From Phalacrocorax aristotelis (Eukaryota; Chordata; Aves; Suliformes; Phalacrocoracidae), in NCBI RefSeq assembly GCF_949628215.1, contig NC_134280.1, positions 45,286,621 through 45,350,620 of the forward strand: a stretch of DNA of 64,000 nt, read 5' to 3'. Below, one piece after another: positions 10,515-22,217 of the stretch. The notes below the pieces were generated by a model that ran no database searches, had not been told where the DNA came from, and saw only the letters and a program-made list of their open reading frames with translations. The position numbers were made by a program, and so were the translations under genes. Each line of letters opens with the position of its first letter. Within the stretch, counting starts at the first letter, position 1.

Positions 10515-11500
10515 TGAAGTGCATTTATACCAATGCACGCAGCATGGACAATAAACAGGAGGAGCTGGAAGCCATTGCGTGCCAGGGAAACTATAATGGT
10601 CACCATCTCAGAAACATGGTGGGATGACTCGCACAACTGGAGCACTGCAATGGATGGCTACAAGCTCTTTAGAAGGGACAGGCAAGGAAGGAGAGGTGGA
10701 GTGGTAGCCTTGTATGTTAGAGAGTGTTTTGACTGTCTAGAACTCAACAACAGTAATGATAAGGTTGAGTGCTTATGGGTAAGGATCAGGGGGAAGGCCA
10801 ATAAGGCAGACATCCTGGTGGGAGTCTGTTATAGACCACCCAACCAGGATGAGGAGACAGATGAAATACTCTACAAGCAGTTAGTTGAAGTCTCACAATC
10901 TCTAGCCCTTGTTCTCGTGGGAGACTTCAACTTACCAGATGTCTGCTGGAAATACAACACAGCAAAGAGAAAGCAGTCTCGGAAGTTCCTGGAGTGTGTG
11001 GGAGATAACTTCCTGACGCAGCTGGTAAGCGAGCCAACCAGGGGAGGTGCCCCACTGGACCTGCTGTTTACAAACAGAGAAGGCCTGGTGGGTGATGTGG
11101 TGGTTGGAGGCTGTCTTGGGCTCAGCAACCATGACATGATAGAGTTCTTGATTCCTGGAGAAGTAAGGAAGAGGGTCAGCAAAACTGACCTGAACTTCAG
11201 AAGGGCAGACTTTGGATTGTTAAGGAGTCTGGTTAACAGAGTCCCTTGGGAGGCAGTCCTGAAGGGCAAAGGAGTCCAGGAAGGCTGGATGTTATTAAAA
11301 AAGGAAGTCTCAAAGGTGCAGGAGCAGGCCGTCCCCATGTGCCATAAATTGAGCAGGTGGGGGAGAAGACCAGTTTGGCTGAATAGTGAGCTTTGGCTGG
11401 AACTCAAGAAAAAAAGGAGTTTACCACCTTTGGAAGAAGGGGCAGGTGACTCAGGAGGACTACAAGGATGTTGTGAGGTTGTGCAGGGAAAAGATTAGGA
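10515..11500 (+). pseudogene. CR1 no. 2 ORF2 endonuclease domain
   Basis: Endonuclease motifs are ISETWWDDSHNW (about 10605-10640), LFRRDRQGRRGGVVALYV (about 10665-10720), GVCYRPPNQDE (about 10820-10855), LVGDFNLPDVCWKY (about 10915-10955) and LSNHDMIEF (about 11120-11146). The frame is open from 10533 to 11498. The first residues (YTNARSMDNKQEEL) lie in another frame, so an early frameshift is present near 10575. A second frame change near 11400-11480 leads into the RT segment. Confidence 0.86.
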
Positions 11501-13226
11501 AGGCGAAGGCCCAGCTGGAACTTAAACTGGCTGTCACCGTTAAAGATAACAAAAAATGTTTTTATAAATACATCAGTGACAAAAGGAGGGCCAGGGAGAA
11601 CCTCCCTCCTTTGTTGGATGCGGAAAGTAACCTTGCCATGAAAGATGAGGAGAAGGCTGAGGTACTTAATGCTTTCTTTGCCTCAGTCTTTAATAGTCAG
11701 ACTGGTCATCCTCAGGGTTGTCAGGCCCCTGTGCTGGGAAATGGAGACAGTATGCAGAAAGAAGTCCCAGTTATTGAAGAGGTGGCAGTCACCGACCTGC
11801 TCTTTCACCTGGATGTTCACAAGTCCATGGGGCTGGATGGGATCCACCCGAGGATACTGAGGGAGACAGCAGAGGAGCTCGCCAAGCCACTCTCCATGAT
11901 TTATCAGCAGTCATGGTCAACTGGGGAGGTCCCAGATGACTAGAAACTAGCGAACTAGGGTCAGAAGGAGGATCCAGGGAACTACAGGCCTGCCAGCCTG
12001 ACCTCGGTACCAGGAAAGGTCATGGAGCAGATCATCTTGAATGCCATTACGCAGCACACGTGGTAAAACCAGGGGATCGAGCTCAGCCAGCATGGGTTTA
12101 TGAAAGGGAGGTCCTTCTATGATAAGGTGACCTGCTTAGTGGATGAGGTGAAGGCTGTGGACGTTGTCTACTTGGACTTTAGTAAGGCCTTTGACACTGT
12201 CTCCCACAGCATTCTCCTGGAGAAGCTGGCTGCTCATGGCTTGGACAAGTGCACTCTGCGCTGGGTTAAAAACTGGCTGGATGGCCGAGCCCAGAGAGTA
12301 GTAGTGAATGGAGTCAAATCCAGTTGGTGGCCAGTCACAAGTGTTGTTCCCCAGGGCTCAGTGTTGGGCCCAGTCCTGTTCAATATCTTCACTAATGATC
12401 TGGATGAGGATCCCCTCAGTAAGTTTGCAGATGACACCAAGCTGGGTGGAAGTGTTGATCTGATGGAGGGCAGGAAGGCCCTACAGAGGGACCTGGACAG
12501 GCTGGATCATTGGGCCAGAGCCAACGGTATGAGATTCAACAAGGCTAAGTATCAGGTCCTGCACTTCGGTCACAACAACCCCATGTAATGGTAGAGGCCT
12601 GGGGAGGACTGGCTGGAGAGCTGCCTGGAGGAAAAGGACCTGGGGTGTTGGCTGACAGCCGGCTGAACATGAGCTGCTAGTGTGCTCAAGCGGCCAAGAA
12701 GGCCAATGGCGTCCTGGCTTGTATCAGGAATAGTGTGGCCAGCAGGAGCAGGGAGGTGATAGCGCTCCTGTACTTGGCACTGGTGAGGCTGCACCTCAAG
12801 TACTGTGTTCAGTTTTGGGCCCCTCACTACAAGAAGGACATTGAGGTGCTGGAGCATTTCCATAGAAGGGCAACAAAGTTGGTGAAGGGTCTAGAGAACA
12901 AGTCTTATGAGGAGCGGCCGAGGGAGCTGGGGTTGTTTATCCTGGAGAAGAGGAGGCTGAGGGGAGACCTTATTGCTCTCTACAACTACCTGAAAGGAGG
13001 TTGTAGCAAGGTGGGTGTTGGTTTCTTCTCCCTAGTAACAAGTGATAGGACAAGAGGAAATGGCCTCAAGCTGCACCAGGGGACGTTTAGGTTGGATATT
13101 AGGAAAAACTTCTTCACCGAAAGGGCTGTCAAACATTGGAACAGGCTGCCCAGGGAGGTGGTTGTGTCTCCATCCCTGGAAGTATTTAAAAGAAGGGTTG
13201 ATGTGGTACTTGAGGATATGGTTTAG
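11480..13226 (+). pseudogene. CR1 no. 2 reverse transcriptase, three stops then frame change
   Basis: The RT core is complete. Motifs are [23 protein letters not shown] (about 11978-12010), [15 protein letters not shown] (about 12160-12210), [11 protein letters not shown] (about 12350-12385) and FADDTKLGG (about 12424-12450). One frame spans 11386-12588 with stops at 11941, 11956 and 12064. The C-terminal part continues in another frame (12735-13226) and includes NWRLPREVV-like sequence and the natural stop. Catalytic aspartates are present, but the copy is inactive. Confidence 0.86.
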
Positions 13227-13308
13227 TGGTGGACTTGGCAGTGATAGGTTAGCGGTTGGACTCGATGATCTTAAGGGTCTTTTCCAACCTTAACGATTCT
13301 ATGATTCT

Positions 13309-14521
13309 ATCTTGTTGGCCACTGAGGAAGGTCCCTCTGGCTGCACCAGGCCAGACAGCCAGGTTTTGTGTCACTCTCTGAAATGGGAACCGACAACTAT
13401 AACAGCTTCTCTGCTCAGGGCTGCAGCATCATCAGTTCCTCTGGGAAAGTAAAATAAGCTGACTGAATAATTCATGCACAGTGCAGATTTCTGTGGAAAC
13501 CTAATCAAATCACACCATATGAAGCAAGAATTGAAAGGGTGATAAATGGCAGCCACTGCTGTAGGTTGCCTGCCAGCAGCAAGCCCACAGCTTCCCTCCA
13601 GAGTGGACAACCACACCTGCAGGCTGCCACCCTGGCTCTTCTGTGCACATGCTCCTCCCTGGGTGTCCCAATGCACCCACACAGGATTCAGCTCTGCTCC
13701 CCAGCTCCACTACCCCAAGAAAACACGAGACCCCTGTGAACCAAGAGACCTGGAAGCTCAGAAGCAGCTGCCCTTGAACTGGCTGCAGGAAGGACTTCAG
13801 TTTTGCCCACAAAGCCATACTGTTTCACGACCCCTCGGAGGAAAGTGTGCTCCTTTTGCTGCAGAGAAGCCAGTGCAATTCTGTTGATGCAACTGAAGAG
13901 GATTGTGAAATACCATTCTCACTCTAGGCTTTTCCACATAAAAAGGATAAAAAAAAAGGGATGAATGTCTCTTGACAGAGATCTTTTGGGCTGTGGGATG
14001 CTTCTGAAGGAGTCATTTACCAGAGGTGGGACAAGCAGAATGTAATAACCCTTAGGGATATCCCACACTGGCCTGCAGAGATGGATTTGTGCCAAAAGAG
14101 AGGTCTGTCCCATCTCTGATGTCTGTGACTGACCATCCTACTTTTAAAGCCTTTGTAAGATGCTTTCTTTGTGTGCCAAGGTAAAAGTAAATGAGAGCTG
14201 CCCATCCTTGTGCCATACTGTGTCTCACCTCATTGCTGTTCTGCATCTTTCAAGAAAGCATGTCTCCTTGAACTCAGCTGTTGCTCTCCCAAACATTAAC
14301 AGAATCCTTCTGCAATGGCAGAAGGACAAGGGCATTGTGCACCATGAGGAAAACACCACAGCATGGGCTCACAGCTTAGTCTACCCCATGCAAGCAGGAA
14401 GAGGGTTCAATGTCTGTGTAGCAATTTTATTTTAAGGCTCTTATGAAATAAGCAGTTTAGCCACAGATATTTCAGGGCTGTCTTTTGTGAGAGGTCCTTA
14501 CAATCAATCTTTGTTTTCCAG
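13309..14521 (+). other. SYT13 intron remainder
   Basis: Non-coding sequence lies between the CR1 tail and the next SYT13 exon. A usable acceptor (TTTTCCAG) ends at 14521. Nothing else was recognised. Confidence 0.5.
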
Positions 14522-14831
14522 CTATGCATGGAAGAATGAGTAGGGACCAAGACGCTGGCTGCCATTGCTATGTACTGGGCACACTGGTGAGCAAGTCCAG
14601 TATTGCTGATGCCCAGACAGAGCTGAAGAAGAAGGTGCTTCACACCCTCTGGGAGGAGATCCTGCGATTCCCATTAGTGGAGGAGGAGATGTCAGAGGGA
14701 ACACTTTCACTCTGAGAAACTGCGACAAGTTCTCCAGACACAGCATTGTGGGGGAACTCAAAATGAGCCTTGCTAACATGGAGGAGTCCTTTGGGGTGGC
14801 CCAGTGGGAATGGCTAAAGATCCCAGAGAAG
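14522..14831 (+). pseudogene. SYT13: SYT13 C2A exon with a frameshift
   Basis: This is the C2A-domain exon of synaptotagmin-13. It starts in phase with the previous donor. It reads CHCYVLGTLVSKSSIADAQ and TELKKKVLHTLWEEILRF up to TLSL, where a TGA at 14713 ends the frame. One frame over it resumes at once as TLRNCDKFSRHSIVGELKMS and continues to WLKIPEK, then the donor (AAG|GTATGG after 14831, phase 0). The exon is 310 nt, whereas the flanking phases need 309 or 312. A 4-bp loss in a CACT-rich spot around 14702-14710 would explain this. Splice sites look normal. The lesion removes everything downstream from the normal frame. Confidence 0.8.
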
Positions 14832-17800
14832 GTATGGACTCAGTCTGTGTCAGTAGTCCAGAAACTCTAATGATTAATTGTTTGGACAAGAGAAGCACTT
14901 TTCCAAGACAGCTGCATGCCAGTGGGTGGCTTTATTTGCTTGGAACTAGGTTTAGAGGAGTGATCTGTGACTGCAGAGGTCACTCAGCACTGCTCCGTGT
15001 TGGACTGTAGCTAATCATTTCAAAAAGTGATCAAAGGACCATCAACCCAGCCCCTCTACTTACAGCTCCTGGCAGTTAGGATGCGTCAAAACTCCCTCTC
15101 CTCCTCCCTCAGTTACATGACAATCTGACACTGATATGTGTAATTCAAAGCCTACGTCTAGAAAAGGTTACATGCATTTCTGTGAACTAGCAATGCAGGA
15201 CCATGGTGGCAAGAGCTGAAATTCCAGAGAGTGCCTACAGAGCAGGACAAAGAGACTCTGCAGAGGTGGGTGTTGGTAGGGCATTCAGTGGCACCCCAGG
15301 AAGCCTTAAGCTAGGAGTGAAATACATTGTTGGAAATGAAATGTTTGACTGATGACCACTTATCCTTACTGGGATCAGTCCAGCAGTGCTATTCATTCTG
15401 GGAGATGTCCAAATATCACTCATTGCATTGTGTTGGTTTTCTTAAATGTCAAAACTTCTATTTTTTTTTCCTTATCCACACCTTCCCAGCTGCAGAGGCA
15501 GGGAAAATGCAGGGAAGGATTCCAACAGTTTGAAGTAGGTACAGGGGATACATCATGTGCACTAACTTCTTACATATTTCCTCAGGGCCCTTTTCCCTGC
15601 CATGAACTCGATTATTCTTCTAGCAGCACCAATACATTTAACATGGCATTAGGGCGCTGATATTGTTGCTACATGTACATTGCTACAACCCGGACCCTAT
15701 CGTACTCTGGTATAGTACGGTGTGAGCAATGCAAAACAACACTAGCATTGTTGCTAAGCATGTGAAATAAATTATTGCCTGTCACCATCAGGGGTGAGGG
15801 CTCTCCACTGAGTTGGCCACAGACACAGAGAACAGAGTTAGCATTTCTGGTTTCTAATAATGTTAATTTATCTGATCACCACTTGAATGATAATAGGACT
15901 GGCCACTCTAAAAAAACCTCTGGCGGAGAGAGGCAGCAGAAACAAAGAGGTGGTATGAATCAGTTTAATAAACTTCAAGCACAAGGCTAAATATTTGCCT
16001 AATAGCTGTAAATTGAATGAGTTCCCAGACTGCTGCTGTAAAAAGAGATGTCAGAAAGAAATTATTCCAATATAATGATTTAAATAGATGATGGAGATAA
16101 ATGAGATAGATGAGGTCCCGCCCACCACCCCCCGAATCTACTGTGGTCTCTACTTTGTAAGTAATAACTAAGCAACAGCCTTTTTCACAGCAATGGTTAG
16201 GTGTCACTCAGGTACACCTGATGGAGTCCTGACATACTGAGTAGCATGGTTTGGTCCAGCTTCACAAGTATGCATAGAAACAGGGCAGCATTCATTTCTT
16301 CTCCAGGCTGATATCACAAGGTTAACACTAACAGTACAGCTGAACAGTGACCCAGTTTGAGCTGAGGATGTGCAGTGAAAGCTGAATTTGCGTCATCTGG
16401 GACCTGAGAAAGCCAACCATTGCACAGATAGCTTATATATGGATCCTGAATCATTCATCAAGAACCAGAGCAGGAGGAAGTGAGGAAGAGCTGGGCAAAA
16501 AAGAGGAGCTATTTTTGATAGCATCCATCCAGGAGCAAAGTTGCTGGCATTTGTTTAAAGTCTGACATTTCCTTTAAAAGCCATGAGCTGCAGAAATTTC
16601 ATTCCTCCCTTCCCAGTAATTCTCCCACACACAAGGGAAGAAGCTCAGAGGGGAGCTTACAGTAACCAGGTAATGTAATTAGTATTCAGGTATTCCTGGA
16701 CTGCTGTGAGCAATGCAAAGCATAGATACTGCAGACTGATATCCTTATCTTGCCTTCCTTCCCTCCCAGTGCTTTTCTAATCACAGTGATGATAGTGACT
16801 CCTTGCATAGTACCTTCCCTTTTGCAATTTCGCAGTGCCCTGCACACATAATTCATTGACAACCCCCTAATGCTTTTTACCCTTATTGCACAGAAAGGAA
16901 GACTGAAGCTCTGGTGGTTGTGTGAATTTGCAAGGTTGCAGCACGAAGTGCAGGTTATGGATTTGATAGGAAAAAGAAAAAAACCCAACCAACCAAACAA
17001 AAAAAATCCAGAAGGAGCAAGGAAGAGTACCTCTGGCTTGGTCTTTTCATGCAAAACTCCAGCAGAAACCAGCCATGGTGGGTTTTGGTTTCGTGTGGGT
17101 ACAGGCTAGTCAAAAACTTGATCAAAATAGAGCTAGAAAGCCATAAGCACAAGATGTGACATGTCTGCACGGTATGTGCATTTGTATGTGTGCATGCATG
17201 CATGCATGTGTGTGTGCACGTTTACAGAGCCCTGCTATCCCCTACCCCCACAGTCTCCACTGTATCTACCTGTGCCTGAAGCTACAGGAATCAAATTCTA
17301 GCCAAGAGCTATAGAGTGGGACCTGCTGAGATGTAGAGGGGATAAAGAAACAAAAGCTTAAACAGTGGTTTTGTATTGAGGTGGTATTTGCCTCTCCATG
17401 TACAAACACCTACTCTTTTGTAATGGACATACAGCCATTTGAACCTGTCTCTGGTGGGTTTTTCTATGATCCACTTAGATTTAGGGCAGGATTTTTCTAA
17501 GTGAAATGCATATGAGCCCTTAGTTGCTACCTCAGTGCATGAAAAAAAAATTTACTTGAGCTGATTTGGGACTGAATTTCAGGCCACCTTGCTAATGGCC
17601 TCCCACCTGATTTGTGCATGACAAATAAGTCATTCAGACCAGACAGCAATGACAGCCATGTTTTCTGGAGAGTCAGTCAGCTCATGCAGAGCATACAGGG
17701 GCCTGTCCTTGCCTGTTGCAAGTAACTGGGTGAAAACTTAATTTGAGATATTTATGGCTCACTTAGAAGTGAGAATGCAGAATACAGAAGTGATCTGGAG

Positions 17801-18916
17801 AAGGACTGTCTGTCCTGTAAAAAAGATGTAAATTACGCTAAGGAGTCTATTGAATTGACATTGGCTTTCTGGGACTCTTCTGGGTCATTAACCTCACACT
17901 AAATGGGATTGCTGTCACAAGATCCTACTCACTGAGAGAATAACTGCTCCCCTTTTGCCTCCTGCCACAGGCTGCCAGCTTTGCACACACTGGCGTGGGC
18001 TTTCTCTCCTTTGCCACCGGCTCCCAGGGAGGAAATGGCACTGCTCTCCCAGGGGAGAGCCATGGGCAGTGTGGCTATGTCCCTCTGCTTCCCCCTCCCC
18101 GGGGTTCTTGTCCAGGGCAAGTGGGAAGGAAGGGCAGAAAGGTCAGAAGGCTAAAAGGCCAATCACTAATGGGAAGAAAAGACTAAGAAAAGCAAAATGA
18201 AAGTGTGGCCTCCCAGAGTGAACACCTGATGGTTCAAAGCATTTTCCCTGGAGGAAATCCTGCAGTGGCAGCACAGAGGCCAGTGGGAAGACAGGCCAGG
18301 AAGGAAAAGTACTGTGCTGAGCTTGAGCTCATGTCGGATTTCAGGTTGGCTGGTTTTTTTCCCATACCAAGTGAGGGTGCCAGAGAAGGTTCAACTCCAG
18401 CTCCAGGGTCTGTCTGTGTGGCACAGACCTGGGTATCATCTACTCTTTCCCAGGGAGCCCTACACTCCTGCTAGGAAGTGTGGACCAGCATCCACCTCTG
18501 GGCAAAGCCTTCTCACAAAAAGAGCAGCTAAAATGAAGAGTGAATTATGAAAAGCAGGGCAGCTACATAATCTCTCAGAAAAGGAGTATCTGACTACTGG
18601 CAGGTAGTTCAGCCCCAAATCCTCTTCTTCTGATTAAATGTTTCACTCAAAGTAGATGTTAGGAAGCAGTTAACTTGCCAGCAACAAAAGAAAGCAGTAA
18701 CTCAAATGACTGGGGCCTTATGGTGGAGAAGCCCTCTCAGTCATCTTTGCCAGGTTTACTCTCATCCAATGTAACTGGAAAGATCTCCTGTACAAAGACA
18801 GGGAGACACTTGTTTGGTCCATGACCATCCACCCATCACCTTGTACTATCTAGTTTTCCTAATGTTATGGCCAATATTGTATAAAAAATTAACCCTTCCT
18901 CTGCCTCCACCTCCAG
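14832..18916 (+). other. SYT13 intron, about 4.1 kb
   Basis: Non-coding intron. It contains a short TGCA/TG repeat at about 17177-17218. I saw no exon, LINE or LTR. Chance reading frames here have no recognisable domains. Confidence 0.5.
17177..17218. repeat. TG / TGCA microsatellite
   Basis: Short tandem run of TG and TGCA units (GTGTGCATGCATGCATGC) in the SYT13 intron. Confidence 0.8.
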
Positions 18917-19046
18917 AAGCCATCTACGGGCCATGGGGAGGTTCTGCTCTCTATCAGCTACCTACCAGCAGCTAACCGACTGCTGGTGGTGATTATTAAG
19001 GCTAAGAATCTCCACTCCAAGCAGCTGAAAGACCTACTTGGCAATG
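18917..19046 (+). CDS. SYT13: SYT13 exon, first part of C2B
   Basis: A 130-nt exon with acceptor CTCCAG ending at 18916 (phase 0) and donor AATG|GTGAG after 19046 (phase 1). It encodes GHGEVLLSISYLPAANRLLV and IIKAKNLHSKQLKDLLGN. These are beta strands 1-3 and the first top loop of C2B. The loop lacks the aspartates that bind calcium in synaptotagmin-1, as known for SYT13. No lesion was seen. If the upstream frameshifts are real, this exon is no longer reached in frame from the normal start. Confidence 0.9.
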
Positions 19047-19320
19047 GTGAGTAGAATAGCAAGAAAACAGAGACTCTTGTTTCTGCTATTATGTAAATCT
19101 AGAAAGAAAGTGGGAAGGGTGGTTTTTGGCAGAAAAAAAATAGATCTTTGGCTTAGAAAGCCAAAGAGATTTGAATAATTTCTAAAAATGAAAACCAAAC
19201 CCACCAAGATCAATGTTTCTTATGTTCTCTCTGTCAGTCTGATGTCACCAGTTAAAATTCTCTTGCATTCATTTTGTTGCATGCTTATTAATATGGTGTC
19301 TCTCTCCACTTCCCATACAG

Positions 19321-19625
19321 ATGTTTCTGTCAAGGTGACACTGAGGCATCAGTCCTTGAAGCTGAAGAAGAAGCAGACCAAATGTGTAAAACACAAGATC
19401 AACCCTGTGTGGAATGAGATGATCTTGTTTGAGTTGCCTCCTGAGCTGCTGCGTGCTTCTGGCATGGAGCTGGAAATGCTGAGCCAGGATGGTGGTGGGC
19501 AGAGCCACGTGCTCGGCAAGTGCAGCCTGGGCTTGCACATCACAGGCACAGAGAGGAACTACTGGGAAGAAATGCTGCGGAACCCCAGGAGACAGATAGC
19601 CATGTGGCACCAGCTCCACATGTAG
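19321..19625 (+). CDS. SYT13: SYT13 last coding exon, C2B end
   Basis: The acceptor CATACAG ends at 19320, and the split codon joins as Asp (DVSVKVTLRHQ). The exon carries the polybasic strand (LKLKKKQTKCVKHKINPVWN), then LGKCSLGLHITGTERNYWEE and the C-terminal WHxL-type motif MWHQLHM before TAG (19623-19625). Length and sequence fit a full C2B C-terminus, and it is very close to my memory of mammalian SYT13. The polybasic strand and WHxL motif are used for membrane and partner contacts in synaptotagmins. The conservation here contrasts with the frame breaks upstream. Confidence 0.93.
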
Positions 19626-21169
19626 GCTCATAATGATTACTGCCAACCAGATTTCCACCAGACCTCTGAGCCTCGCTGAATAAGCTGCATTTCACCTTCC
19701 ACCTTCCCCTCCACAAAGTTCCTCAGCACAGCATTCTTCTTACACCACCTTCTTTGATTTTCCTGCCTCTTCCTAGCCCAGGAAACTGTCTGGAAAATGT
19801 ATTAAAAGGACAATCTCTCACCTAATCAGGTGGTTCTCTCAAACAAGGGATTTGGCTGCCTGGATGACTTGAATTAATTTTATTAGCCTGCCTACTGGAA
19901 TTTCTGTGAGGTCCCTGTTTCTGTAGAGGAGCAGAGGGGACCAAAGGTATCATAGAAATGTAAGCCACTCCTTGACATTTGGCACTGTCACCCAAGTCCC
20001 TTGATGAGTGCTGGTTCCATAATCACAAACACGTGACAGATGTTTTACCAGTCACTGTTTTTCATACTACTTTACAAAACTGTGAGAGATGAAGATCACA
20101 AAACTTAACTTTCACTGCAGACCCAAAGTATCAGTATGAAAGAGAGAGTGAAGCCAATATGCAGTAGATGGATACCTAGAAAAAGATACAGAACTAAGGG
20201 AGAAAAAAGGAAGAAGAGAGAGACAAGTCAACACTATCATCCTATGTAGCCTTTGAAGCAAACGCTGTCAAACAAGAAGTCAAATACCTTCCCTTACTTT
20301 TGTTTCCTGGAGTTTTTGATATCTTGTATTTAGGATTCAGGAAAACTGCTGAAAATATGAACATTTTGGGATCCTTTAGCAGGATACCTGTATCTTCTAT
20401 CTTTCTACAGTGTCACCCAGGAAGACCCTAAACATGGACAAAAAGTTATTGTTGATGTTACCTCCAAAAACTTGGACCAAAACATTCTGCTTACTGTCCA
20501 CTTTTCTGTTTGGGTTTTTCTGAGCTAGAAAGTTTCAAATACTCTAATTATATTGCAGGCAACATCTAAGACTAGACAAAAGAAGTGGGATCACTTCACA
20601 CTCAGCAGTTGATTGATGGTTTTGGTTTGACAGTTAACTATTGCACTCAAATCCACATGCCAGCACTACTCGAAGACAACCCTTAAGAACTGCCATGTAT
20701 TTCATCACTTCCAGACAGAATGAATTCACTGACAAGACAGACTCTCCAGGGCTTGGTTTTTTGTGTGCACTTTCAAGATTTGATGTGGCTTAAATGTTAC
20801 TGTTTACTGTCCTTTTTTGTGTGTCTAGATGGACTGAAAGTCTGGCATTGGCAGTGATGATGTTATAAACCCGTAAGTGTACTGCTTGTCCTAACACTTT
20901 ATTTCAAGTCGTAGGTACAGCTTTAAGGGACTTGCATGGAGACAAGGCATCCAACAATCTAAAACCAGAACCATAGTTTGTAGCACTGAAAAACTCAGAG
21001 AACTTAATTTTTTGCAGGGTCTGTTTGATCCTCTGTTTAATTCAAAATATTATGCTAGGCTTTATCTAGTATCCATCCCATTTTGATGACTTAGTCAAAC
21101 AAGTCTAGCAGACTGTCAAGTGAAGGCTGGCATCCTGTCGGCAAAAGGAAACCACCAGAACCAGTATCT
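19626..21169 (+). other. SYT13 3' UTR and downstream sequence
   Basis: Non-coding sequence after the SYT13 stop. ATTAAA at 19801-19806 is a possible polyadenylation signal, about 180 nt after the stop. No other feature is seen before the CR1 fragment. Confidence 0.4.
19801..19806 (+). terminator. Candidate SYT13 polyadenylation signal
   Basis: ATTAAA hexamer about 180 nt after the SYT13 stop. This rests on motif and position only. Confidence 0.3.
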
Positions 21170-22217
21170 GAAAACTGGCTGAAGCACCAGGCACAGATGG
21201 TTATGAATAGAGAAATGAAGTTCAGCTGGAAGTCAGTCACTAGTGATGACTGGGGCTGGTAGTGGCACTGACACGATTTAACATTTTCATAAATGACCTG
21301 GACAATGGGGCAGAGCGTGCCCTCAGCAAGCCTGCAGATGACACAAAACTGGGTGTAGTGGTCGATACACTAGGCAGTTGTGGTGCCCTTCAGAGGGGTG
21401 TGGAGAGGCTGGAGAAATGGGCTGACTGGAACCTCCTGAAGTTCAACAAGGAGAAGTGCAAAGTCCTGCACCTGAGGAGGAACAGTCCCATGCACCAGTA
21501 CAGGGCTGGGAGCTGACCATCTGGAAAGCAGCTTTCCAGAAAAGGGCCTGGGTGTCCTGGTGGACACCAAGTTGAAAATGAGCCAGCAATCTGATCTTGC
21601 AGCAAAGAAGGCCAACAGTGTCTTAGGCTGCCTTAGGAAAAGCATTGCCAGCAGGTCAAGGGGGATGATCCTTTCTCTCTACTCAGGACTGGTGAGGGCA
21701 CATCTAGAGTGCTGTGTCTAGTTCTGGGCTCCTAAGTGCAAGAAAGTTATGGACTTACTGGAGAGACTGCAGTAAATGGCCATGAAGATAATTAAGGGAC
21801 TGGAGCATCTTCTGTAGGAGGGGCTGAGAGATCTGGGACTATTCAGCCTGATCAAGAGAAGGGTCAGGAGGGAACTTATCAATATATATAAATAGCTGAT
21901 CTGGGAGAGGAGAAAAGAAGGTGGAGCCAGACTCTTCTCAGTGGTGTCCAGTGACAGCACAGGTGTCAAGGGCAAAAATTGCAATACAGGAAATTAAATT
22001 TAAAGACATGGAAAAAGAAAACAAAAACCTCTTTTGGTCAAACATTGGAACAAGTTGCCAAGAGACATTGTTGAGAGTCTCCATCCTTGGAGCCACTTTG
22101 ATGGGATACAGCACTGAAAAACATGCTCTAGTTTACCCTGCTTTAAGCAGGGGTGGGTTTGGACAAGATGATCTCCAGAGGTCCTTTCCATCCTCAATGA
22201 TGCTGTGATTCTGTGAA
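21170..22217 (+). mobile_element. CR1 LINE no. 3, 5'-truncated 3' fragment
   Basis: The fragment begins within the RT (NWLKHQAQM near 21175). It continues through FNIFINDLDNG (about 21277-21310), PADDTKLGVVVD (FADD changed to PADD, about 21330-21366) and LEKWADWNLLKFNKEKCKVL (about 21410-21470), then the thumb region in shifted frames. It ends at GATGCTGTGATTCTGTG (22217). This is the common truncated state of CR1 copies. The RT catalytic region is mutated. Confidence 0.88.

Larger units (their letters stand above)
8985..13308 (+). mobile_element. CR1 LINE no. 2, near full length
   Basis: A second CR1 in the same orientation starts within a few bases of the tail of CR1 no. 1. It has the same kind of 5' leader (about 8985-9340), ORF1, endonuclease, complete RT core and 3' tail (GATTCTATGATTCTAT, ending about 13308). 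At about 4.3 kb it is close to full length. It differs from no. 1 in sequence and in tail unit (ATTCTATG rather than ATTCTGTG), so it is a different subfamily and not a local duplication. All reading frames carry stops or shifts. Confidence 0.92.
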
